Assembly (NCBI GenBank): GCA_016508695.1
Contig: VNKQ01000005.1
Location: forward strand, 2,294,001 to 2,358,000
Direction: 5' to 3'
From: Hyphodiscus hymeniophilus
Taxonomy: Eukaryota > Ascomycota > Leotiomycetes > Helotiales > Hyphodiscaceae
Length of the DNA stretch: 64,000 nt
In this document: positions 46,501 to 59,082 of the stretch, piece by piece
Position numbering within the stretch: the stretch's first letter is position 1
Layout: every line of letters begins with the position of its first letter
Translations under genes and position numbers: made by a program
Notes under the pieces: generated by a model
Database searches by the model: none
What the model saw: the letters and a program-made list of their open reading frames with translations, nothing else
What the model was told of the DNA's origin: nothing

Positions 46501-48354
46501 TCAAGGGCATTGGTTCGGTGGCAGGTGAGAAGGTTCCTTCTTTTGGTGTCGTTGGCCGTGATTTCGATTCCTTCCCACTCTTCTTCGACAGACTCCTCAT
46601 TTCCGCTTCTTTCGTAGCAGCCAGCTCACGTTCTCTGTCATCTTCTTCCCTTGTTTTCCGTCGTCCTCTGTCCGTAAACGTGGGTATCTCATCTACTTCA
46701 AGGATATCATCATAGTCAGAATCGGATTCTTCGCCAGCCCCCGATGCCTGACGTAAGTGCGAACTGGCCTCATTATTCCTTCCCAGGTTAAGAGGCGCAG
46801 GTGGAGCCTTGCGTGGAGGCGGAGGGAACATTCGTAGTCCATCGTCCATGATTGGCGATGCCTCTATTACCGAAAGTGATGGTGCCTGCAAGGATGAAGA
46901 TGAAGGCGCCTTTGGTGGCGGAGCTTTTGGTGGAGGACCTCGAGGTGGATCTGAGGGTAGACTTCTAGACGGTGGTACGGAAGCGTTATATGGCACCTCC
47001 CTCAAGTTATCATTTCCTTTCCTCTGCTGTTGTCCAGATTCGAATCCAGGATTAGGAGCGTCTGGATTGTATTGCTGGAAGGCGTGCTGCGTTGGGGAAG
47101 GCATCTTGTGCTCAGCTTCGACCATGTTGGAGAGTGAAGCTGTTTGGGGAGCGTTGTTCACGGGAGGTGTAATTGGGTACGGTGCCAACGCAACATCGAT
47201 CGGCGATGGGGGATGGCCATCTTGGTGTTGGTCCGGGTCTCTCAATCCAGCAGAAACAAGAGCCCCGACATGGCCAGCTCTTGGCGCTTCCACAGTTCTT
47301 GAATCAGACGCAACTGATCCAGCATCTGACGAAACCCCTTGGTTCGAATCCACGGGCGAAGGATTCGAAATTTGTGCAAGACTGTCCTTCAATTTCTTAC
47401 GATAGCGCTCCTTGTCCTTCAGGGCTCGTTCCAGATCCTTGTTGAGACCAAGTATCATAGCCCGTTGCTTATCCACCAACCGCCATAACTGTGCATTTTG
47501 TGCTGCCTGCGATTGCTTCTCCTTCAATAGATATTGTATGACAGCTTCGGGCGAGCCCGCTGCGTGGATGAGATTGGCAATGTCAGGAGAAGACTGAATA
47601 TCTTGTGAAGATTTATGAGAATGAGCGCCCCCTGAGATTGACGATATTGCTGAATCGATCGAAGAAGTCCTTGGAGGTGCCCGCCCCATTTCCATCCGAT
47701 GTTGAGGTGCCGTAGCTGCCATCGGGGGTCGTGTGCTCGTCGGTGAGCCTTGTGAGGACTTCGGGATTAGGACAGGGTCAGAAACACTTCGTGGGGTACC
47801 ATTCGTATCTTGGGGTGGACGTTTGTATCTAGAAGGGGTCAGCATGACATTTGAGCAATGGCCGGACTCCCAAATACCTAGGATTGTTGTCCGTTGGTGC
47901 AGACTCATCTGGAGACTCTTCGGAAGTATAGAAGCTCTTCTCGGAGGCGAGCAGGTCGTCCAGACGCTCCTTCGGCGAACGAGGTTGTTCAGGCAGCCGA
48001 TGGAGTGCGCCTGAGGATTTCGAAATGTGATCGCTGGCACTTCTCGAAAAGTTATTCCTCGTCGGCGTGACACTGTTCGGAGGAGACTGGGCAGTAACGC
48101 TCGTTTGTAGCGGACTGGGAGCAGCCTTGCGCTGAGACCTGAACAAAGGGGATCTATGTAAGTGCGCGTTACGAGGAGGCTCAAGTTGGCAGAGCTACGA
48201 ACCGTTTTCCCGACTCTGATCCCACCGGCGACGAATTGTTTGCAGAGACACCAGAGAACTGGCTTTGCGTCCGCCCTACTGTGGGGCTGTCTTGAGGAAA
48301 AAGTTGTAGTTGGGTATCGAAGGGTCCATCGTTCTGTTGCGAATGCTGCGACAT
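43568..48354 (-). CDS. BEM3: PX-PH-RhoGAP protein, Bem3 type
   Basis: GTPase-activating protein for Rho-family GTPases (Cdc42 in yeast), acting at sites of polarised growth. Exons 48354..48203, 48153..47878 and 47828..43568 give 1562 residues. The N-terminal half is disordered, Ser/Pro-rich, with a short coiled coil around residues 195-240. About residues 765-885 form a PX domain (phosphoinositide binding), about 908-1032 a PH domain (GRPLKNGYLTKRGKNFGGWK to WVEALLQYV), and about 1205-1395 the RhoGAP domain. The arginine finger is in EEGIFRLSG, followed by LKLYLRELPTTIL and NKMTVRNVGIVFSPTL, complete for catalysis. The two 5' introns (49 nt each) avoid a long unrelated frame that runs on upstream to 48523. 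The order PX-PH-GAP is that of yeast Bem3. Confidence 0.9.
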
Positions 48355-48791
48355 CGCCCGCGGGCTGAGACTGAGCTTTGCTATGCAGATGGGGAACGAG
48401 CAAGAAGAGCCACAGCAATTGGCCGCAGACACCAGCCAAGGGAGAAAGGCTCACCAGTGAGCGAATGTAGTGGCGCCTGACGTTTGCTGCTGGGTCTAGA
48501 GTTTCGAAATACCTGGCTCTCACCCTGGGAGTGTCGCACGTTCTGTGCAGTTTGCAGGTTGTCCAGGCGAGAATCTCGAACGTGGAGCGAGCGAGTAGTA
48601 GACTAGCTAGTAGGTAGTTTGGCCAGGGATGCGGTGGGCGTGTGTGACTGTGACTTGTGCGTTGGAAGGTGCAGATATTATGTACAGTACAAATGCGGAT
48701 TAGATATTATGAAAAAGCACAGCTCAGGACGAGTAAAGAATTGCAGGCCTCACGTCAGCCACGGGAGAGAAGTGTGAGGAAGGGGTGGAGT

Positions 48792-48826
48792 GTGAGAGGT
48801 GAGAGGTGAGAGGTGAGAGGTGAGAG
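48792..48826. repeat. Tandem repeat, 5 copies of GTGAGAG
   Basis: Five perfect 7-bp copies, in the 5' flank of the RhoGAP gene. Confidence 0.9.
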
Positions 48827-49716
48827 GGTAGAGGGTGTGAGTAGAGAAGTGTGATGGAGGTGCAGTTTGGAGTGGAGCGATATGATTTGATGAGCAAGTA
48901 CAGTAAGGTAGGTAGGGTCGTAGTAAGTGATGGCTGATGGATATGTATGGGGTATTGTATCACAGGTGCCGAGACTAGTAGACGACGAGCGAGATGATGG
49001 ATTACTACTGCCAAGTGCGAGGCTGTCCAATCATGTGTGAGCTTTTTCCGTAATAGTAACTCGGAGGGATGGATTATACCTAGATACCTTGGTGCTACTG
49101 TGGTCGTTTGCTTGTCATTAGTAACTTGGTAGAAGTGGTGGGTGAGAGGAGCATTCCCTATGGAGCTACCCTCCCTTTCTACCAATGGAAGTTGGCACGG
49201 ATGGACTCAAACACCAACACCAACCGCAAACGGATCTGAACTATCCTCAATATCTGATTTCTCCTAGTGTCCGTTTCCGCCTCTCCATCCGGCATTCCAA
49301 CAGGCTAATTGGAAATGTCGTGGATATCGGCGGTATTTTCACATTCAGACTGATATCAGACTCACATCATGTACTGAAGGAATGAAGGGGGGGGCCACAG
49401 AAATGTATGTACTCTTACCAGGAAGACCCGCCGCTTGCCCATGGACTCGGGGCCAACCTCTCCAAAATTCCAAATGTAGTATTCCAGCGCGCCCAAAACA
49501 CATTAGTGCGTGCGTGCGTGCATGCGAGTAAGCGGTATGTAGGTATGTATGCTTAAAAAGGGACCCAAAGAAGCAAAGCAGCGAAGAAGCGAAGAAAGCG
49601 TGGGGATGGGGACAGTTTCTTACGCGGCTGCAGGTACGCTTCTGTAGACCGGTTACCATTCTCGGATATGCAGGATGCAGTATGCAGTATCTAGTCCACA
49701 TTCTGCAATTTAAAGA

Positions 49717-49757
49717 TTCTACCGTCTACATTCTACGGTCTACGGTCTACCGTCTAC
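49717..49757. repeat. Short repeats of TCTAC(C/G)G
   Basis: Alternating TCTACCG and TCTACGG units form a compact low-complexity patch, just after partial copies of ATGCAGTAT. Confidence 0.7.
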
Positions 49758-50303
49758 ATACTTTAAATTCTACAGGTCCCCCTCTTTGGCGCAGGCTTAT
49801 CTGCACTTACAATCCGGAATAGGGAGGTGAGCTTATGTACCGACCCACCACCCCTTGGTGCTTACAGCTTGCATCGGCCGAGCCTCTGGTACGGGTACGG
49901 ATATGCAAGGCCCCCCCCTTACCCCTTTCTCTGGTCTCGCGTGAACTCCTTGCTATGAACCTCCCTTTAGCGAGCAGAATCTCTAGAAATGATGATGATC
50001 TAATCTGGCATGATCAGACTTCCCAAATGACAGACCAGCGATTTCTGCTCGATATCTCGTAAGAAGCCATGAAAATCCACGGAAAGAAAGCTAAAACTCT
50101 CCATGACCAAGCCAGAGCTCGCCCACGGCGCCACGCGCGACCGTTTATCCTTCAGGAGCCCTGGCATGCGATGCCCCTCAATCTGCCAACTGCCAAGCCT
50201 TTCGAAAGCATGGGGTAACAAGGGGCGAAGGGGGCAGTAACTTGTACATGAGAAACATGTTTCCCACCCCTCCGAGCGCTTTCACCATGCGAGCAAGACA
50301 GAG

Positions 50304-50327
50304 ACACAGACACAGACACAGACACAG
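50304..50327. repeat. Microsatellite, 4 copies of ACACAG
   Basis: Perfect 6-bp tandem repeat on the plus strand. Confidence 0.85.
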
Positions 50328-51950
50328 ACAAGGTGCCTGCCTGTCTCAGATATCTTAGCGACTGACCTATTTCGAGTAGGTACTGAACTGTATTTGGCGA
50401 TTCAGACCCCATGCGTAAGGACGAATCGACGTCCGGTTCACTATCCTGCCGTGTGTATGTACAGTACATGCAAGTTGCGTAGATAGATGGATGGATGCAT
50501 ACAGAACCCACGAAGAAGAGGTTCGGTGGGCGAGGCTGAGAAAAGGAAAGGAATAATATGGCTGCTGGTTAGAGCGCCTGCAGAGCATCGAGTAAAAGAA
50601 ACGATCATGCACTGCTTCCCGCTACCACGTGTCCTGCTCCTGCGTACGAGTGATGGTGGCTACTCGGTGTGACGATTCCCCCCCATGGCGCTCTTCTATT
50701 CAAGAGGTTATTCCCACCCGAGCGCTTGGGGAAACGGCTACGAGACCACCAGTGCGTCGCTATCTCCTAGCAACACAACGTGGTCCTCCTTTCGGGCTGA
50801 TGCATCCTGGATCCCTCGATTGACTCGAATGGCTGGATCGTAACCATATCCAACCTTAAGAAGCCATCCGACATTCACGCATTCACGCATTCACAGCGCA
50901 GGATCATGAATCCACGAATGCGACAATTCCCAACGCCTCCACATGCCTGCCATGGTGTATGTACAAGTACTTTCACAAGACACGCCCTGGATTCAGGGGA
51001 ACGGTCGGTGTCTTGGTCCTCGACCCCAGCTGTGACCTGTGCCTGCGCTGGCTGCCGCTGATGACCGGCATGCATGCCAATCCGTAGCGGCCACACCACA
51101 TTGTCTAGAGCTAGAGGCCCCAACACCAAGCACTTGGCTGGCCAGTGGCCACACGAATCGTGGGAGCAGGCGCTGTGGTGGAGAGGACTCGAGGAGGCGG
51201 TGTGACGAGAAGCCACGATGCGATGAACCCGTACGAGGACATCTGTATTCTGTACTCCCAAATAACCATATAGCAGCGATCGTTGGGTGTATTCGAGGTC
51301 TGGTCTGTTTTCGACGAGTTGTCATTGGTTGTACGAGTACGGAGGTAGTCTCTACCCCTGAATCTTGAATTGACTTGATCAGCAAGCGAGTCGTTTGAAA
51401 CATGCCATGCCTTGCCAATGTTATGTCTATCAGCTTGGGTTAATGAATAATCTTGATACATTCAAGTAAGTACAACTCCAGCGTAGCAGGTACCCACAGA
51501 AATCCCATTATCGAACGTCACATCCACGGCTCGACATCAAGAGGAGTAACTCTCATATGTACAGCAAGATCTACTGTGAAATACAAGTCAGCTTGAAGTT
51601 CTCATCTCAGATATTGGATTCCCATGATGCAATCATGCGACCAAGACCGCCATGGAGCCGTCTCCAAACGCTGCTCGGTCCGTATCCATAAGAGCCAAGG
51701 CGTTATCTCCCACTTCCATCCCAGACCAAGGGTCATCTACCATTTCTGTTCCTACCCAGTAGCGGACTCGCGATGCAATCATATCATCTAGTCAACTCAA
51801 TCCTCTAATGCTTCATACACTCACACTCCCTCGTGCCCAAACCCATCAATTCCCATTTCCATTCCCATTTCCATTACCTTTACCTTTCCTGTTCCATTTC
51901 CACGCCCAAGTACTCCTCTACGAATCCACGATGGATGGATATCTTACCCC

Positions 51951-51981
51951 TCTTCCTCTTCCTCTTCCTCTTCCTCTTCCT
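51951..51981. repeat. Microsatellite, about 5 copies of TCTTCC
   Basis: Perfect 6-bp repeat inside a broad pyrimidine-rich block; similar ATTTCC copies stand at about 51845-51885. Confidence 0.85.
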
Positions 51982-53274
51982 CGCACCGCACTGAAACCCA
52001 AGCAATCACTCCCCTCTCCGCTCCCACCCCAGAGAAGAGAAGTTCTCAACCACCCTACTCTACCGTTCGTTCTTAGTCTCGTACCTCGTATGCGTCTCCA
52101 TCCCACGGCGCCAACAGCCCAACCCTCCCATCTCCCCTCTACCAATCAGCGCCCTGGAAGCACAACACCGTCTTCGATCCGCTCAGCTGAGCTCACATGG
52201 GCGGCCGGAGACAGGTTTTGAGCCTCTTTTACCACCGAGTTCCACGCCATGCACCACGCCTGACATCCTATGACCTTAAGTAATCCCTGATCTTCACCGG
52301 TTGTGGTATCGCTTTCCGTGTTAGACGTCAGCTGGATCATATCATACTGTATCTAGATGGAAGATGCTGTAATTAAAGCTCTAGTCCCGCGATCATGGGT
52401 GCTGTGAGAAGTAGGAGTACTCGGGATTCTTTCCCAGAAAGATAGATCCTCCAATCAACCACCTCCCAAAGCACTCCAAATAACACTCTTGAAAACCTCC
52501 AAACCTCCAAACCTCCAAACAAGATGCACAACCTCTCACGAGCCCAAAGACAATCCCACGCATTTCGCAACGACACATGACATGACATGACAAGACACAC
52601 AGCCGACGAACCCATCACACTCCCGCCATTGCTCCCCGCTCCTACAATCATCGTTACTCGTATTACCACATCAAGATTCAAAAGAAGCAAAAAAATCCCA
52701 CCTTATTTCCTTCCATCCTCCCTCCGCTCCAACCGATTCGCCCTCAGTCCCCATGACATGAGAGTACCCATAGCCCAAGCCCCAGTCAAGCCCAAACTCC
52801 AGAAAAGCTCCCAGCCAACGGACCACACGGACGGGACGGCGCTAGGTTCATGCAAGAAATACATACATACCTTACATACATTCGCCCTGGGCGGATATCC
52901 TCGCCAATCACCCGTTTATCTATCTTTCTTTGCTTCTTCCTTTCTTGTCTTACAGGCTACAACCACTCGATCCCTCCCTCCGTCCATTTCCGTGCATGGA
53001 AAATGGAAAGTACGAATCGCCCCAGCTTCGATGGATGGCGAGCTGATGATGATGAATTGAATCGATGAGTGAGGTGATTGGTGGACAGTGAGCGGTGGCC
53101 TGACCTGACCACCCGTTCACAGCTTCTTTACGGTGTGAAATTGCGTAGATATAGATATATAGATATAATCCACACCACTCTAGTAGCACTCCTTACCTTA
53201 CCTCTAGTTCCTTCTCCTTCCTTCTCCGCACGCCACTCACCTTTCTGTAGGAAAGCCAGGCCAAGCTCCCTCCC

Positions 53275-53294
53275 TTCCTCCCTCCCTCCCTCCC
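53275..53294. repeat. Microsatellite, CCCT repeat
   Basis: About five copies of a 4-bp unit in a CT-rich stretch. Confidence 0.8.
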
Positions 53295-53827
53295 AATTCT
53301 CAGCAAGTAGCCAGCGTAGCCAGCCACTGGAGTTCCTCGTTTCGGATGACGAAGCAGACACGAGGCAGCACACATCAGGACAGAGCGGTAGCGAAACGGC
53401 TGATGCAGATGCAGCGTTCCAGAGGTACTTGTACAGTACAGTAAGGCAGCATGTGTGAGCCGCGTGATGGTTCCGCGATGTGCTGATGTTGATGCTAATG
53501 CTGATGCTGTGTCTGGATCGCCGTGCCATGCGGTGATGCGGGAGAGGAGAACGGTACTGTACGAACTGACGCTGACGTGGTCGGCGTGCGCGTGGCGTGG
53601 CCAACTTTTTGTGTTTGTGTTTGTGGTTGTGAGACCGGACTGTAAGACGGAAATTTGGGGAGTCATAATATCAGTGGAGACAAGAGATGGCTCCCCATAT
53701 ACTCGGGACTTCACTGTTCACTGTTGTCACTCAAGCTCGAGAGCAAGCAATAGCTAATGCCTAATCATTGGATTCATGATCATAGTATTATCTAATTACT
53801 CGTACCCAATCTTGCTCATAAACGTAG

Positions 53828-56800
53828 TTATGCTCCACCAGAAACGCTTCGATCTCGCCATCCCATTCTAATGGCACGCTCTCGAAGACCTTCGCGACTT
53901 CTTCGTTCTCTCGCTATTATCATGCCATCACATACCTCCTCGCCGCTTCTGTCCCTCTCAACCTTCATATTGAAAGTCTCATCACCGCCCATGAAGCTCA
54001 TTTTCCTGTCTATGTAGGCACCCTTCTCATCTTCTTCCACATCACAATCCTCCCAATCATCCACTTTCTTCTCCTGCATTCTTTTCTCCCTGACTCTTTC
54101 CTTTGCTATGACCTCCCGCCTCCTCTGCTTAGTTGCCCTCTTAGCAACCCTCGCCAGGGTTTTGAATCCCAACCCGTCGAAAGCACTGAGATCAGAAAGA
54201 AATTTCCGAATCCCTGTTCCTGTAACCTCTTCAATCCATTTGGCAACATCTTCATCACACGCTGCGGCAGTAACAACATGTAAACCTCGGAAGACTGCTC
54301 TATCACTGATCCCTAAGCTATCACGCGTCAAGGTTGACGAATTCGTTGGTGACTGAGGAAGAACTGGGTCATGAAAAACGGGACAAGACGGTAGCAGAGC
54401 GTTAGACTTTACTCGCTCTTGCTTTGGGGATGCTGTAGCTGTAGGTGGTTGAAGCCTGAATCGAGGTTGAGTAGGCTTCTTGACGGGATCATTGAGTGGC
54501 GGCGGTTTTGCGTATTTCTCCACCATATCCTGGATGACTTGACGTTGCAAAAATCGCTCTTCAGGAGAGTGATAACCCTGAATAATGTCTTCAAGTTCTG
54601 CCTCAAGATCGGCCGCCCAATGCGCCGTACGGACCGGGGACTGACGAGATGTCCTCTTCGGCGAACTAGGTGAATCAGGTGGCTTTACTTGCTGTATAAG
54701 AGGAGCAGCATTACACTGCTGGCATTCAAACGATGAACGTGCAGTGCATGTGTGACTTCTCGGAGGCACTTCTGGTTTATTTTGAAGTTCGTAACTGAAT
54801 TGGATTTCAGGCTCTAAGTCGGCAGGAGAGGCAGGTTTCGTGTCCGATACTGAGTCTGCTTGCGGCTCAAAATCACAGGCTTTGAATTCGGCGGGACACT
54901 GAGCATAGCTACCTTGCCATGCATTATGACGAGCTGATGATAACGGCTCTTTGTGAGCAGGGGTATCTCTAAGTGGAGGCTCATTCTGAGGCCGGCTCTT
55001 CCTGAGTGCTACCTCATCAACGCTCTTGTGTGGATATCGTGTAAGCAGTGAACGATGGAATGGTGAAGGTGGGGCCAATGGGAGAGTGCGATTCGGCTCA
55101 GACGATTGCCAATATCCCTTCGAAGAAAACATTTTGCTCTCAGGAGCCTTGAGTATATTTAGTTCTTTTTCAACCAGTTCAGTCTGCATTGCTTTGTTTT
55201 TATATCGTTTTCGAGGTGATCGTAAGACAGGAATACTGCGGGCATCTTGACTGCAACTCGTACCGCACTTCTGAGAACCGATTGGGAAAGTTTTACTCTT
55301 CTTCTGGATCAGCGGGATACGGTGTTCGATATTGTTTTGTTTGATGTCTTTGGAAGTATCAACATCTTTGGAGTTGGTTTGAGTTGTGACATCAGCATAC
55401 TGGACTCCTTTATCAGAAGGCGTATAATTATTTGGGTGATCAGGAGCTGCCTGGATCGTAGCATCATTGTACAACTTGCTGTCCACAACATTGGTAGTGC
55501 TATACGTCTTACCATCCCATTCGACTTCGTTGATACAATGCTGCGACTTGAGAGGCACTTTCGGCAATATCAGCTAATTTTCATCCCACCGCTTTGTAAG
55601 TTAGACTCACCTATATCCTTTGGCCTGTCCAATGCCCTTTCAGCCTCAGAAGAAAAGAGCAGGACATCGGAGGGGTTTTGCGTCCTGTCCTTCCCCGAAC
55701 TTACAGCTACAATGCCTTCATCTTTCGGTGGAAGTGATGGAGATACTTCAGAAGTGTCCTTCTTACGAAGCCAAGGAAGTGTCTTCTTGGTGGGTGCTCT
55801 TGGGATAGGTGGTGGTGCGTATCTTGGTTGAGCGGGAGGTTTCTCATGTGGAGGCGTGAATGCCATGATTGTGTGGTCTGAGGAGCTTTTGCCCCTACCT
55901 CTTTCATAGCGAAGATGAGTTTGTTCGTGAGGTGGAGTGAAATCCATTACGGTTGTTTCAGTATCAAAGGATGCTATGGAGCCATTCTTTTGATGGTGGT
56001 GAGCCTCCTGTGGTTGATTCTTCCTGGACTTTGCTGCAGCCGACTTTCTCGGCACGTATCCTCCATCCTTGGGAGGAGTTGGCGGTGGCGATGGAGATTT
56101 CTTCGGATTTGCCATGATCGAAGTTGCTCCTAGCTGGTCGGCAGCGGTTACAGCAAGGCCAGATGATCGAAGTTGGGATTGAAAAGGCCGAAGCTCCTCA
56201 ATGGTATGAGCTGATACTGTCGTTGCAGAAGATGATGGCATACGTGATTGCTTGGGCAGATACCTAGCAGTCTGAAGATAGAGCTCAAGGCTTTTGGTGA
56301 ACCGTTTAAGCGCTTTTCGTTGACTTTGGGTGCGAGAAGCGGGATCAGAGAGGAGCGACTGTACAATAGATTTCATCGACGGGCTAACTGATCGAGGACC
56401 TGCTTTTACTTGCGAGGCTCTAGATGAAAGGATCCTCTGCAAGTCTGGATTTCTTTGCCACGATTTACTTGGTACCGTACGAGAATCCGTGGGTCGTGTC
56501 GTTGCAGTTGATTCAGCTGGAAACGATTCGATAGGGCTTTCTCGTTGTCGACAAGTTCTCGGATCAATCCTAGCATCATAAGTTCGACTCTTTCCAGCCC
56601 GTCGAGGAGGACGAGAGTGAGGCCGCCTACTAACCGGGTCAAGCGGTCCCACGTGGGCGTACTGTGTAGCTCGCCTTGAGACTTCGCTGGACACGACAGT
56701 GGGTTTACTTCGATTTGTCCAGTACAAAGGTACTTCGGCAACTTGCATCAACGAATAGATACTCTCGGGCTGGGTAGACTTCCTGCATCTGCAAATGGAA

Positions 56801-57228
56801 GCCGCAGCACCGTCATTTGATGCAATGACCGCAGTATGCGAGAAGGAGTTTTCTTGGGCCGCCGGAGGCTGAGAGGCTTTGGTTGAAGAGGTCACTGATT
56901 TGGTCTTGATTGTATTGGCTTTACTAGCAGAGTCTGCATCCCATCCAAATACTTGTATGTGTTGTCTAGTCCGAAGAGAGGCGTACTTCTGAGCTCTCAC
57001 CACAGATGAAGAACTGCGCAACTTTCGTGCTCGACGTTTTCGGAAGAAGGACCCCTGCTTCTTATGTTCTCCATGTAGTTGCGATCCCAATGGAGGTCGA
57101 TTGCAATGAGCGGGAACAATGTGATGGATGCTGCGGGTTCGAACCGATGTACCACTGGTTGATCTGACACGGATGCGCGGAAAACGACGGTGTGGGTAGC
57201 CTTTCCAATAAATATTGGATTCGGGCAT
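53828..57228 (-). CDS. Large disordered protein, function unknown
   Basis: I do not recognise this protein. Exons 57228..55611 and 55557..53828, with a 53-nt intron (GTGAGT to GAAAG), give 1115 residues. Without splicing, a stop lies just after the donor. The chosen acceptor at 55558 is the only one seen that keeps frame into the second half. Most of the protein is disordered, rich in Ser, Pro, Arg and Gln. Two copies of a short motif, FTPPHE, stand 27 residues apart around 55927 and 55846. The C-terminal 160 residues are the most ordered part: VFRGLHVVTAAACDEDVAKW followed by TGTGIRKFLSDLSAFDGLGF and a basic-acidic helix. That region is probably the conserved domain. No membrane segment or catalytic motif is seen. 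Confidence 0.65.
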
Positions 57229-58054
57229 TATGTCCTAAGAGAAGACTCGGTAAGGATGCATGTTGTAGGAAGGTGTAGCAGTCGAGCGTGATATTTGGAA
57301 GATGTTTGGAGAATGGTTGCCTTCCATCGTGCCTTCCCAATGACCTGGAGTCCTGGGGACCGAGTTTCTCCAACACTGCAGCATTCTACTCATCGTATGT
57401 CCTTAATCCCCGGAGAAGAATACATGTCGAGCTGCCTTTGGCCTTTGCGCAAGAGATACTCAATTGCAGCAAAGTCTTTCTTGTCAAGGATAATGCTTTT
57501 TCGAAACTCGTTCCTGTTGTCAAACAAAGTCAGCGTAAGATGTGCCAACCTGTGGATAGGGATCCGCAAGCCTTTGCTATGGCTCACCTTGCGAATGACT
57601 CAAAGTGAGGTCTGGTATCCTAGGAGAAGTCAGCAACTGCAAATGAAGCTTGGATTCAATTGGTGGCTACTAACAACAGGCTTTTTCCTGCTCACCCGCA
57701 GACATTTCCGGTACAGAGCCAATACCTCTTTCTGCAGGCCTGACAACCTCATCGTTGAATGCTGATCAATGTAAGGGTGCGGTCAATTGATACACAATTG
57801 TAGATGCTTATGAGATTTTGGTGTAGAGATTGGTGGATCAATGACGGATGCACTGAGCGGCTGCAGGGATTTACTGTAGGGCCCAAAAGAGTGGAGGCGG
57901 GCCGCCGCATTTCAACGTCAATATTTCTGGGGCATCACTCTCCAAGCTGCAGTACGCTTGTAGTTGCATTAATTTCTCCTTATTCTTGAAGGTATATAGA
58001 TTGCTCCTACTAATCTAAACCTGCCACATACTGGCTTGATATATATTTACAACC
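57229..58054. other. Divergent intergenic region, about 830 bp
   Basis: Promoters of the disordered-protein gene (minus) and the FAHD2-type gene (plus). A 156-codon plus-strand frame at 57295-57765 has no coding character. A TA-rich patch lies at about 57985-58050, just before the FAHD2-type start. Confidence 0.5.
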
Positions 58055-59082
58055 ATGGCTTCATTTTCTGTATGCTCAAGCATTCCCCCACTTTCGAATC
58101 ATCTTACCTAACTCCCATCTCCATAGAGACTTGTAAGATTCCTCGCGAAAGACGGTAGAACATATTATGGCGATGCCATACTACCCCATGGAGTTACGGA
58201 CATTTCAAAGGCCAAGCAAGCTCGGGTCATCCAAGGGCAGATCTTTGGGAAGCATGATGTGACGGAACAGGTGGCAGATATCCGTCTACTGCTTGCGCCA
58301 TTGGCGAATGAAGACTTGAAAACTGTCAGATGTCTAGGACTCAACTATGAGCAACATGCCAAAGAGGTAGGTTCTTAGCGCCCGGGAATCGATATCTGCT
58401 TGCTGATCTGTTTAGTCCAACATGCCCATCCCAAAATATCCTGTCTTGTTTGTAAGGCGCTTGCCCTCTTTATCGTTGTTCATGAACGCTTATTGTCCTC
58501 TAGTACAAGCCAAACACCTCCCTTACTGGTCCGACAGACCCCATACCTGTCCATCCTCTCGCACAAGAAGGTACTGGCCTCGATTATGAATGCGAACTCG
58601 TAGCCATAATTGGAAAGGCTTGCGCCGATGTACCAGAATCCAAAGCCCTTGATTATGTCCTTGGGTATGCTATTGGTAACGATGTATCACATAGAGAGTG
58701 GCAGATTCAACGAGGAGGAGGGCAATGGTCTCTTGGGAAGGGTTTCGATGGTTGGGCGCCGTATGGGCCTGGTATCGTTAGCAGTGAATTGATCAAGGAT
58801 CCTCAAAGCCTGAGAATTACGACCAAACTCAACGGACAGACCGTTCAAGATAGCAGCACTGAAGACATGATCTTTGGTGTTGCAAAGACAATCGCGTTCC
58901 TCAGTCAAGGGACTACGCTTTTGCCAGGAGACGTGATCTTCACTGGGACTCCGCAGGGAGTTGGAATGGGAAGAAAGCCACAGCTTTGGTTGAAGGATGG
59001 GGATGTTGTTGAGGTTGGGCTCGAGGGCGTGGGAACTTGCACTAACAAAGTCGAGTTCACAAAATCAAAGTCGAAGCTATAG
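58055..59082 (+). CDS. Fumarylacetoacetate hydrolase family protein (FAHD2 type)
   Basis: Probable metal-dependent hydrolase or decarboxylase acting on acylpyruvate-like compounds. Four exons, 58055..58069, 58127..58366, 58416..58451 and 58504..59082, give 289 residues. The first exon encodes only MASFS. Family blocks in order: RLVRFLAKDGRTYYGDAI, CLGLNYEQHAKE, MPIPKYPVLFYKPNTSLTGP, the metal site LDYECELVAIIGK (E-x-E), GYAIGNDVSHREWQ, GKGFDGWAPYGP, and LLPGDVIFTGTPQGVGMG. The length and the RLVRF start place it in the FAHD2 branch, apart from the FAHD1-type protein at 6.5 kb. The substrate is not known for fungal members. Confidence 0.92.

Larger units (their letters stand above)
48355..53827. 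other. Gene-free region, 5.5 kb, rich in simple repeats
   Basis: Upstream of the RhoGAP gene and downstream of the 53.8-57.2 kb gene, both read on the minus strand. Many short open frames but none that looks like protein. It has microsatellites at 48792, 49717, 50304, 51951 and 53275 and pyrimidine-rich blocks (51840-52050, 52460-52720). It may be a long regulatory and 5' leader region, or hold noncoding RNA. No element with terminal repeats is seen. Confidence 0.55.

Noticed and set aside
48355..48523. N-terminal extension of the RhoGAP frame up to 48523
   Set aside because: That frame is unrelated sequence running over two introns; the spliced start at 48354 gives a continuous, typical Ser/Gln-rich N-terminus.
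48792..50327. CRISPR-like or satellite array
   Set aside because: Units are 6-7 bp microsatellites with no spacers; this is eukaryotic DNA.
55558..55610. Two separate genes at 53.8-55.6 and 55.6-57.2 kb
   Set aside because: A normal 53-nt intron joins the two frames, and the second has no good start of its own.
57295..57765. 156-codon plus-strand frame
   Set aside because: The composition is random-like with many Trp, Cys and Arg residues, no splice context, and it lies in a divergent promoter region.
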